Source of the DNA: Acanthosoma haemorrhoidale
Taxonomy: Eukaryota; Arthropoda; Insecta; Hemiptera; Acanthosomatidae
NCBI GenBank assembly: GCA_930367205.1
Contig: OV884013.1
Location: forward strand, 85,499,333-85,563,332
DNA length: 64,000 nucleotides
Reading direction: 5' to 3'
A program made the translations under genes and the position numbers. Under the pieces are notes generated by a model, which was not told the DNA's origin, did not search any database, and saw nothing but the letters and a program-made list of their open reading frames with translations. Positions 1 through 10,900 of the stretch are shown piece after piece (the stretch's first letter is position 1; each line of letters begins with the position of its first letter).

Positions 1-1165
1 GCACATCAAAACAAACAACAACTAGAGTCTCCGCTTTTCACACCCAATAGTTATGAGGTGTTGAAAAATATTGAAGTAGAGGACATGGACTCTACAGTAG
101 CACCCACACAGCCCAAGCCACCAGCGATATTCGTAGGTGACATTAGCCATTTTAAATTTTAACCTATGTACCCAACTGAATAAAATTGTAGGTACAGGGA
201 AATACACTTGCCTCAATCGGTCCCGGGACACAAAAGTTTCTCCGGAAACTCCCGACACATACCGAACAATAATCAAACACTTAGATGAAACAAAGGCCGA
301 CTTTCATACCTACCAACTAAAGCAAGAAAGATCGCTGCGGGTGGTGATTAGAAACCTGCATCCCACTACACCAGCGGACGAGATAGAGAAGGAGCTCTTA
401 AGCCTAGGATACAAGGTTCACCAAATTACAAATGTGCTCCGTGAGGAAAGACAAGAAAATAAAGAAAGCATCAAGACACCATTGCCCTTATTCTTTGTGG
501 ATCTAGAGCGAACACCTGGAGTGGAAAAAATCTACGAGGTTACCCACTTGTATTACACAAGAGTACAGGTCAAAAAGCCTTACCCGAAACGCGATATAGT
601 TCAATGCCATAATTGCCAGGCATATGGGCACACAAAATCATACTGCTACCACCCTCTCAGGTGTGTAAAGTGCAGTGGGCAGCACAAAAGTGAATTGTGC
701 AAGAAGCCCCTAAAATCACCTGCTGTATGGGTGCTCTGTCAGCAAAGCCACCCAGCAAACTATAAATGCTGTGAGGCTTATAGAATTATGAAGTTCAGGA
801 GCGAACAACGTCGTCGTCCAGAAGAAGAAACGCCTGCCACAGGTAGCCCAAGAAGCGCCCCCACCAGAGGTTTGAGGCCTTCGGTCTCTTTTGCTGACGC
901 AGTTCGGAACAGAGAGCAGTCACAGGCATTGCCCACTCCTCCTCCACAAGTTCTTCTTTCCCAGCACTCCGCTCATCCCAGCAACCAGCAAACTCAATCC
1001 CATCCTCAACCACACATCTCGCATATCCCGCCACCTTCAAGCTCTTCAGATCTCACCAGCCTTTTAACCTCATTCCTTACAGAGTTCAGAACCCTAATTA
1101 CCCCTCTTATTTCCCTTCTTACAAATCTTGTCTCCTACCTTATCCCCGTTAAACAAAATCCATAA
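1..1165 (+). pseudogene. LINE-A ORF1 (PRE_C2HC / zinc-knuckle protein), frameshifted
   Basis: ORF1 is the RNA-binding protein of the Jockey group. The reading frame at 1-162 matches the ORF1 start preserved in LINE-B (FTPNSYEVLKNIE block), stops at 160-162, and the rest continues in another frame at 137-1165. Visible domains are a PRE_C2HC-like segment (about residues 65-140, VVIRNLHPTTPADEIEKELL) followed by three Cys-rich knuckles starting CHNCQAYGHTKSYC, CVKCSGQHKSELC and CVLC-like (here VLCQQSHPANYKC). A Pro/Ser/Gln-rich tail follows. The upstream start is outside the window. Confidence 0.85.
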
Positions 1166-3797
1166 GTGGATCCTTCCGACTCCTTATCCATTCTCTTTTG
1201 GAATGCGAATGGTGTTCGCACCCACACTAACGAACTGACAGCACTACTCCATGACAAAAACATCGATGTAGCTCTTATTACTGTAACAAGACTTACGAGT
1301 AAACGACCATTTACCGTTCGACAGTACCAGACTTATCGAACTGATCACCCAGATGGAAGAGCATATCCAGGCACCGCTGTCATTGTCCATAACTCAATTT
1401 CCCATCACATAGTTCCTTTAGTAGCACACGATTTCCTTCCGTTTACTGCAGTGTCAATCAGCATCTTCCCTTTCTCCCTTACTCTAGCATCAGTGTACTG
1501 CCCTCCTAATAAATCCATTTCCGATTCCCAATTCATCTCCTTTCTAGACTCCATCGGACATTGTTTCCTGGTGGGTGGGGACTTTAACACAAATCATCAA
1601 CATTGGGTCTCTAGATCCACAAATACACGAGGACGTGCTTTCCTGTCTGGACTCGCACGGAAATATTGCTCCACTATTTCTCCTTACACAGCCACCTATT
1701 TATTGGCCATCAGATCCCAACCGAAATCCAGATCTTCTAGACTTTTTCTTCTACAATAGTTTGGGAACACTAAACTATTCACTCACGCGCCTCGATGACC
1801 TCTCCTCCGATCATAGACCTTTATTATTAACCATTTCCCTAAGACCTATCCACAAACTGCCTCCTCCTTCATTTATCAGGGGCCCAGTTGACTGGGACCA
1901 CTTTCGCCAGATTCGCCAGATACTCTGTAGACCTCAACTACAGACCTTCACTACTCTGACCCAGAGGTCGGCCTGGGAGACATCCTCACCCCACTGTCAT
2001 CTAAAAAATCACAATCAAAATCCTTTACCTCAGTATCTCATAGACCTAATCCAATCCAAAACGCCACTCGAGAATAGTGCGGCAAAGATCCCGACATCCT
2101 GCTGATCGTCGCTCATACAATCAGTACTGCAGGTTGGTAAAGCGGCAATTGGCATCCTTCCGTTCCGATTCTTTTAATTCCTATCTCTTCTCTCAGTCTA
2201 CCAGGGATAACTCCTTGTGGGATCTAACTAAGAAAATCCAAAAATATCATCCTGTTTCACACCCAATCCGTCGTGATGATTGGTCCTGGGTTGCTTCGGA
2301 TGGCTAGAGGGCGGAAGGATTCGCACTGCATCTTTCCCGTACTTTCACTCCTCACCTTACTCCTCAAAACAATAATCATCGCTCAACCGTTGAAGATTTC
2401 CTCACTTCACCTATCCCTCTCTTACTTCCACCAGAAGCCGTTAACCTCTCTGAGGTTAAATATCTTCTAAAAAAATTACCTTACCGAAAATCTCCAGGAT
2501 ATGATCTCCTTACTCCTCGAATTCTCCAACATCTTCCTCCTAAAGCCATAATCTTCCTAACCAACTTTTATAACTGTATTATCCGAACGACGCATTTTCC
2601 TCTCCTCTGGAAACACTCCATTATAGTCCTATTCGCCAAACCCGGCAAACCACCTAATGACGCCTCATCTTACCGTCCAATTAGCCTATTCCCTATACTC
2701 TCAAAAATATTTGAAAAACTCTATTAAAACGCCTACTTCCAATTGTTGAATCCAAAAACCTTTATCCCCTCACCAGTTTGGTTTCCGCCAACGACATTCC
2801 ATTGCTCAACAAGGCCTTCGCGTTGTCGATCACAACTCCTCAGCCCTTGAATCCAAACAGTATTGCACTGCTGCCTTTCTTGATATAGCTCGAGCTTTTG
2901 ACAGGGTCCGGCACGCAGGTTTGCTTTACAAGCTCAGAGGATATTTACCGCAGACCCTATTCTTAATCCTACCTTTCAAACCGCTTCTTCCAAGTCCGCT
3001 GTGGTTTAGAATATTCTAACTACTATCCCATAAAAGCAGGAGTTCCACAGGGCAGCGTCCTGGGTCCCGCCCTCTATAATATATACACCTCTGATGTCCC
3101 CTCCACCATCAATACCTTTTTGGCAACATTTGCAGATGACACTGCAGTCCTGTCAACCCATTCAGACCCTGATATAGCATCCCAACACCTTCAAAAACAC
3201 CTTGATGAGATTGATTATTGGTGCATCCAATGGCGAATCAAGATCAATGAAGCAAAATGCTCCCACATAACCTTCACCCTCTGCCGCATCTCCTGTCCGC
3301 TAGTTTTTTAAAATTCGATTCCTCTCCCTGTGTCTGAGACAGTAAGGTATTTAGGCTTCCATCTCGACAAAAGACTGACATGGAACCCACACACGAGGCT
3401 AAGAAGACAAGAACTAAACAGACGCTTTGGGCTACTGTACAGACTACTTCGAAGGACATCCCATCTCTCAATAGAAAGTAAACTACATATTTACAAAGTT
3501 ATACTCAAGCAAATCTGGACATACGGAATAGAGCTATGTAGGACAACAAAAGAGTTGAACATCAAGCGTATTCAATCCTTTCACTCAAAAGTCCTGAGAA
3601 CAATAATAAATGCCCCTTATTACGTCAGCAACAAAACCCTTCATAACGATCTTAACATACCTTACATTCTTGAAATCATCCCTTCCAAGTTTATGAAATT
3701 CAATAGTAACCTATCCAACCACCCTAATCTCCTAGCACAGTCATTGCACTGCACCATTCATCCCTATAATCCTCCTTGGAGATTAAAACGGCAGTAG
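1166..3797 (+). pseudogene. LINE-A ORF2 (AP endonuclease + reverse transcriptase), multiply broken
   Basis: ORF2 begins directly after the ORF1 stop with a GTG codon (TAA-GTG; no ATG). The AP-endonuclease is readable as ILFWNANGVR, then VGGDFN at about 1569-1590, then SSDHRPL at about 1804-1827. The frame shifts several times (1166-1759, 1575-2105, 2077-2307, about 2380-2690 and so on). RT pieces follow: YRPISL at about 2670-2690, and ATFADDTAVLS at about 3123-3155, the catalytic FADD motif. The C-terminal part, 3330-3797, carries the LGFHLDKRLTWNPH thumb motif. Comparison with LINE-C ORF2 shows many small indels and nonsense changes. Confidence 0.9.
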
Positions 3798-4115
3798 CCT
3801 CGTGACCTGCTATAAATGCATAACGGTGGGAGTCCTGGCAATGGCCAGCTTTTCCAATCATTCTTGTTCAGCTTCAGCTGGCTCGTATCCAGTGATGTGG
3901 CTGATGGAGGAACGTGGTGGACTTCCCAAGACTCCGCTTCCTCTTTCACATGCGAGGGAGGTGACTACCATGTGGATTTGGGGGGTCTCTGGGCTGTTTG
4001 TAAATATTGTATGAATGAGCGAGTGAATGATAAATTGTAAATATGGTATGAATGATAACATTTATCTCAATTACTTATTGCCTAATAAAAAGGCAGATTG
4101 TAATTTTATCTAAAT

Positions 4116-4964
4116 AAATTGAAGAAACTTGATAAGTACAGAATAAAATAGGTTTTTAATCTCAACTCTAACGTTTATATTTTACGCCGATATAGAAAAG
4201 GACAAAATTGTAAAAATTATGGACACACTTTCAAAAATATTTCATTTTTATTTTAAAAAAGAGTATATAAATATATTGATATTGTTCATAAACTCCCTAT
4301 TTTTATGGTACTAGGTTTTTGTTTACATCTACGGGATAAGTGGCATTAATATTTAATAACAAATAAAGTTGTGTTCATATTTATTTCATCATCTAATTCA
4401 ACATTGCATCTATTTATTCCCCTCTAATATAGATAGAGCTACCCTGTCTTGAGTGAGGATATATATAAATTTATTATATTAATCACTCTAAATTTATTTT
4501 CCAAGAACTAATTTGGAAATAATATAAACATGGTGAGGAACGCTGTTTTAAAAATTGATAGATACAAGTAAGAATAATGTAAGAATACCACAGTTCCAGG
4601 CTCCCCTTTGTTATTGTATTGTAGCATGAGCATCGTAAACATACTCTGAAATGTACATTTTATTGTATAGTTCTCACTGCCCCACCCTCGGCCTTATTCT
4701 TCTAGAGGGCCTATGTCCCAGAATAAAGGTTTATTTTTTTTTCACTCGTGTAATTTGCAAAGTTACTTCTAATTAGTTGTTTCTCGGGTTGGAATATGTA
4801 AATAAATGATTAATGTATTGTTTTATCTCTAAGCCCGTGTTCAAAGAACCTTCATATTATGTATAAATATCAGCAGCGATAGCTTAAAAGTAAGTTGATA
4901 GCCGTGGACTTCAGTACTACTAACGAATAAATATTAAATAATAACTTGATTGATTCGGGCGATT
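4116..4964 (+). promoter_or_regulatory. 5' flank and promoter region of TPS copy 1
   Basis: This region is conserved with 41763-42704 (copy 2) and 63180-64000 (copy 3), so it is the 5' end of the tandem repeat unit. It holds a TATA-like TATATAAAT at about 4461-4470 upstream of candidate exon 1a, and a second TATA-like TATAAATA at 4862-4869 with an initiator-like TCAGT at 4911-4915 upstream of exon 1b. The second TATA is missing from copy 2. TATA-to-initiator spacing (about 50) is longer than usual, so the exact start site is uncertain. Confidence 0.5.
4530..4567 (+). other. Candidate alternative first coding exon 1a of TPS copy 1
   Basis: ATG begins a 12-codon frame (MVRNAVLKIDRY) that ends in AA followed by a good donor, GTAAGA. 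The exon is 38 bp, so it leaves the same splice phase (two bases carried over) as exon 1b and can join exon 2 in frame. The same exon with intact ATG and GT donor is present in copy 2 (42119-42156). In the copy 3 flank the ATG is lost. It would encode an N-terminus without a presequence. The phase match and conservation are seen; use as an exon is inferred. Confidence 0.5.
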
Positions 4965-7900
4965 ATGGCAGCAAGTGCGATATCCAAATATTCAAAGCTC
5001 AGTGGTGTCTTTTTCAGGCAGTTCCGAGGAGGGTAAGTTATTGTATTTCTATATACATTTACTTCTTCCCTTGCCTTTAAGTTCACAACAAACTTTAGAC
5101 CATTAATCTGTGTTAATCATTATCTACACCTATTTGTTCTGGCTCTGGCGGTGGTTCTAGGATGGTTAAGAAAACTGTTTTATCTAGGAATTTCAAAAAA
5201 AACAAGAAGGTAATAGGAGATTTTAAATGTACATTCAATTTCTGACTAATGTTTGATTTTGTCTCAATAATGGACAATATGTGAACATAGAAAAGAAGAT
5301 GAACATGAAACACGTCTCATTAACCTGTATGTGAAATTAACTTTTAGCTTAGAATTTATTTAAGATTGGTTTTTTTAATAATGTTAACAAATAAATTCAA
5401 CTTCGAAAATCAAGTCAAGAAAGAATTATAATAGTCACATTTAATAGGTTTTGAGGGGTTGGTTGTTGTTTTTAAATCTAGAAACCTATATAAGTCTCTG
5501 CAATCCCCTGTTCGACCTACCGACAGTTTAGAATAGAATAGAAGACAAACGTTGTTCCGTGACCATGTCCTCTATGAATAAACAATAGGGTAAAGATAAA
5601 TTAATTCATTTATGGATAAAAATAAATAAATAGTGCTCCCTTAAAGAGATGCTAAGTAAAATAAAGTGTAAAACTTAAAAAAGGAAACGTAAAAACAAGG
5701 TTAGAAAACGTTTCGTGAAAAAAAAAAAATATTAATTGTGTCAAATATACCTTATATCCAATTCCACTTACACGATCTGTATGCTTCACATTCATTCCAA
5801 CATTAATACAATGCCCCTTCCACGTTCATGCAAGAGCCCCCTTACTTCCAGGACCATTCCACTTTCGCTGATGACTCCAGTGAAGATGGTGGCTAGTACC
5901 AGAACCCCAGCACAACTTATCTTTTTACTTTAGATCGCGAGGCTACCGCCACTTCGGGTGACAAGGAGGATCGTATGGACGAGTGTTACTGGCTAAGATG
6001 TTGATGATAGGATTTCTTTGACACAGGACCAAGGTTGTAAAAAGTGTGTTTTGTCTAGATCCTGAGAGGCTTTTAGCGTAGCTCTGTCAACGGAGTTGGT
6101 TTAAAGTTTATGATATATACTTAAAGTTTAGTCTAAATTATTTGAACCCCTAATACACGAAGAAAAAGGTGGTTTTGTGATAGAAGAATAATTCAGGGCT
6201 AAAAGGATTTCGATTGGGATAATTAGGGCAATAGTAACTTCAGAACAAATCCGTAGTTTGTGATTTTTTAGCCCCACCACTGATGTACCCTCTACCATCA
6301 GGAAATGGTGTAAACGGAACTGAGAAAGTAGGTGAATTGTGAATCGGAAATGGACTTGGTTGGCCAATACACTCCTGGAATGGTGTTTTAGAAGGAAAAT
6401 TTGGCGATTGATTCAGTTTGCAGGATATTCTTGGCATTCAAGGCAACGATGTGATGGGGAATAGAACAATGGTTAAGGGTGACGGCCTAGCATTAGGAGT
6501 TCCAGCCAGCAGAGGCAGTTCCTTTTTATTTATTTTTTTATTCAATTTTAAAGTATTATCAATTTTTATAAAGTGCTGAATGTGTTATAATGCTATTGGT
6601 GAGAAGAAAGCAGGCCCTATAACGCCCAAAGAATAGGCACTTTTACCACTGTACGGCTTAGGTTCCGACTTGACATATCGCCACACAGAATATAATACGT
6701 AGAACTTATAACCGTAAATAGCTTCTGAGCTTTGACTTTTCTATGTTTAATATGTTTTCAAACTTATTATTGTTTACTGATTGTAGTTATTATTGTTGTT
6801 GTTAAGTCAGCAAATAATTAGAAAATAAAAGTAATCCTTATGAAAATGGAAACAAAATTAGGAAATTCTCTTGGCATGTTTTAGAGAGAAGGTGATCGCC
6901 AATCATTGGCTTGACACAAACAGAGACAAGTATTATGAAATAATGAATCGAATTGTGATTCCAGACTGTATGAATGTAGCTTCAGAAGTCCCAGGTTATC
7001 CAGAAAGAATTCAAAAGGTAATACTCATTACTTAAGTATATATTGAAGATTAAACGACATTTTGCACAACTAAAGACACTTATTGCTAAACAATTGGACT
7101 TATTGCCTCCAAATTCAGTTGAAAATTCTTAGACAAATTTATTACGTTTAGAATAAGACATTCTGGCCTACAAATACCGTACGTACAACACATAATCACG
7201 CACAATAAATGTAAATGCGATAGGAGAACCAGTGCCTCTCACTGCCTTTCGCTCTTGCTTCAATGGAAGTTTCTTGGAAAGGTGTAATCGTACACCATTC
7301 TCTCGATTTCTGATTTGGATCAACTAAGGAATGCTCAATATTTACTTTTTCGATTCCACCTATGAATTACTTAGTTTAATCTACTATGTCATTTATGTTC
7401 AATTTGTTTTGTGCATATGGTATTTATAGGTGAGTGTACATTGTATTGTTGAAACGAAACTTTTCACTTTTGAAATTAATTATTATTTTTGTTGAATTTC
7501 ACGACATCAAACTTATTTAGAACATATACTGATAGAAAATAAATTATGCATAAATTTTTCCCTATAATATGACGGATTTACCCAACAATAGTTTAATGTT
7601 TAGTTACACCCTGCTTTCGTCATAATTTATTTGATCAGACATTTATTTTATTTTAGCTTCTTTCATACACCATTCCTGCATTTCGAGATGTTGGTAGCTT
7701 TTGTGTAGAGCTGCTTTACAGAACAGTCGCTGATCCAGCTCACCAAACTGACGTAAACCTCACAAAAATGTACATTTTGAGGGCTATTATGGATATGGTA
7801 CGGTCATATTTTTACAGATATCATGAATTATACATTATAATAGAAAAAAAAATTAAAATTATAACATCCGCTTTCTCTTCGCGGTGGATTTGGGGGGTCT

Positions 7901-10900
7901 CTGGGCTGTCTGTAAATATTGTATGAATGAGCGAGTGAATGATGAACTGTAAATATGGTATGAATGAGAGCATTTATCTTAATTACTTATTGCCTTATAA
8001 AAGGCAGATTGTAATTTTAGCACAATAAAGGAATTTACAATATATAAAATTATAACAAAGTTTCTTTGATAATTGCTACTATAAAGCTACTACATGGGCG
8101 TAGAAACCCTGGTTAAAAGATAAAAAAATAGGATTCTTTTAGATGAGTTATATATCCCACATAACCAATTGGAGATAACTGAAGATGACAGCTTAGGACT
8201 GTCGAAAGTACTATTTCAATAAAGAATAAATTATCAGTTGTGGAAAGACAATAAAGCTGTTTTATCATTTTAATAAGCCACAATCCAGCAGTAATATTTT
8301 TATTTTTTAAATTTGCTTTTCGGAGTCCCCATTCATATAGTATGTTTTCTATGAAAATAAGCAAAAAAAGCTTTCATGAGAGTGAATATTGTCCTCAATA
8401 AGCCTGGGATCACATTTATGTGAGGTGGTGTTTTACCTGAAAGATAATGAGATCAAAGTGTTGGCCAAGTTGATGGAACATGAAGAGATAGAACATGGCT
8501 TAATTTGATGAGTAAGGTTGAAGAGTCAAGAGTGGCCTGGGATTAGTTAGGGACTGAATGGCTAGATGCAGGTGCCATGAAGTATGACAAGACCTTCAAG
8601 GAAGGATAGCTAAAAATATTATATTGGTTTTAATTAAGTTTTTCACATTTCATTAATATTTAAAAATATATGATCCGTCTAATAATATAAAACAATTATA
8701 TTCAGAAATACATAATAACCAATGAAATCAATTTTGGATATAATGGAAAAAAAACTGTGAGGCTTCTGATGTTGGTATCTATTAGTACTAATCCTGTGTC
8801 TCTACAATATTATTGCCATTTTATTTAATAATGATTTATTGTTTATTGCAGTCATTTAGCTCACTTGCACTCCTTGATGACTGCACAGATCGATGTGAAT
8901 ATCGATTGGGCAAGAAGGCATGGCACACCATCTGTGAAGGAGGTGTAGATGCTGCTGTCTATGATGGTGCAGTTATGGCAATGCTTCCATTTCATCTTCT
9001 GAAGTTGCATTTCAAGGATGGCCCTGCCTACATACAACTATTTGAGGCTGAGTCAATAGTGATAACTTAAACCATTATTTAAATTAAATTCTCTTTACTT
9101 TTATTTTTTTTATAGATCAATTGACTATTATTGGCATGTTAAATAGCGTTCTCTGGCAGAATAGTTTGTGTGCCTATATATCAATACAGGTCTGGCAAGA
9201 AAGTCAAGTCAAGCCTCAACACATCTTCATATTAATAATCAAAACTTTGAGTTATTTAAATTGATAACCTATTCAATTCGATATATGCATTTATTTTGTA
9301 ATTATGAAATAATTATGTAACCCCTGGCTCCTTCCTAGACTCGTCGAGGAACGCTGAAAAGGATGGTTGGCAAGCTAAAGGAACTTCATACGGATTTAAG
9401 AAAATAATGAGAGGGAATATGGATAACACTTCTAAAACTTTTTTTTAGAAAAAAAATCACATGTAATCGATACTTCAACCTAAAATTAACAGCAGGTCGC
9501 AAAATTATAAAATATTAATGAAAACCTCAAATAATACAATTATTTCCTAACTAACTGTACAACAACCGTTTGTTCCATTTCAGAACGGTTACAACACCCC
9601 CTTCTTTACAAAAGAGGCGACTATCATCGGCTCTTTTCACTAAATATCCTCGGGGGTACGTGGCACTGAACTATTCACTGTCACCTTCACTCACTACTCC
9701 CCGTTATTTGTAGACGGGACAGGCTCTTGTTCCTTCGGGTAACGAATAATCACCTGGGCCGCTGTAGGGGTGGACTCCTCTCGGGGTTGACGTCGGGCAC
9801 GCCAGCGGTATCCCAGCCAGGCAAGGCCAATTATTTGCGGTAATCCTATCAATGTTCCTATCCCGCTCCACCACCCACATCAGTCCTCCTGAAACACCAT
9901 CCGTCATTACTTCCTTGGATTCCGTAGGTTGTACGAACTTTGGTAGAGGGCTGGTAGAGGTTCAGGGTCCCACGTCGGGTCCAGGGGGTCGTCAGAGGGT
10001 TCGAGGGTACTCTCTTCAACCTCCTCCGGTATGCTGGCTTCAGGAAGGGGTCTCTCTTGCGCGGTTCGGGGGACCGGTTCTAGACCTCTTGGTATGACAC
10101 TGGGTCTTCCCGCCGTTTCTACTACTTGCCCCGGCATTGGGCCCTTTTCTTTTGGGGAGCTATTGGCCAATGTATGTGGTGGGGCCATGTGGTCGTCTCC
10201 CTCTCCTTCCTCCTCGTCATCATCTGAGCTTGCCATCGGTAGGAGTTCTAGGTCGTCTTCTTCGTCCGTACTGTCGAGCTCGCTCTCCGCCTGCTCAGGG
10301 AAGAGTTTCAGGCGTCCCGGTTTCCCTTGACTCGTCACGGGCACTCCTCCGTGAGCCGGCTTCAGCCTGTTTATATGGACCACCTGAGTGTTTCCTGATT
10401 CACTCCTTATTTCGTATGTGACCTTCCCTAACCTCTTGGTCACCTCATGGGGGCCAGTCCAGTGAAACTTTGGGAAATGGCCTGGCTTTACCGCGGGTAC
10501 ATGGAGGTATACGAAGTCCCCCACACTAAACTCTCTTTCCTTCCTCGTCTTGTTTATCCGCTCCGTGCGTCGTGTCCACTCTCGGTCAATTCTTTGTCTT
10601 GCCTCATCTTGGGCTTTCTGTATCCGGTCCCCTAATTGTTGCACCACCTCGCCGGCCTCGTCCGTGCCTCCTTCGTCTTTGGTGACCTTCTCTAGTCGCG
10701 CTGGTGTCCGTAGTTCCCGTCCGAACAGGAGGTAGTTAGGCGAGAATCCCGTGGCCGAGTGGGGAATGGCTCTGTACGCCATCAAGGAATACGGGACCCA
10801 TTTGTCCCAATCTCTCCCATCCTTTCTGGCAAAGTGAGCTAACGAATCTCCCAAAGTCCTGTGGAACCTTTCTAGTATTCCATTGCTTTGGGGGTGGTAG

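Larger units (their letters stand above)
1..4115 (+). mobile_element. Jockey-like non-LTR retrotransposon (LINE-A), decayed
   Basis: A two-ORF LINE on the plus strand: a zinc-knuckle ORF1, then an endonuclease-reverse transcriptase ORF2, then a 3' tail ending near the CAGATTGTAATTTTATC motif at about 4095-4113. The same 3' tail occurs at 7867-8045, 16225 (reverse) and 56760 (reverse), which defines the 3' end of the family. The 5' end lies before the window. Many frame breaks in ORF2 mean it is dead. About 3800-4115 is the untranslated 3' region with short ATGAATGAGCGAGTGAATGAT-type repeats. Confidence 0.9.

Noticed and set aside
5736..5933. 65-codon frame conserved at 43576-43767
   Set aside because: It lies in intron 1 of both TPS copies; conservation follows from tandem duplication and residue changes are not biased to silent sites.
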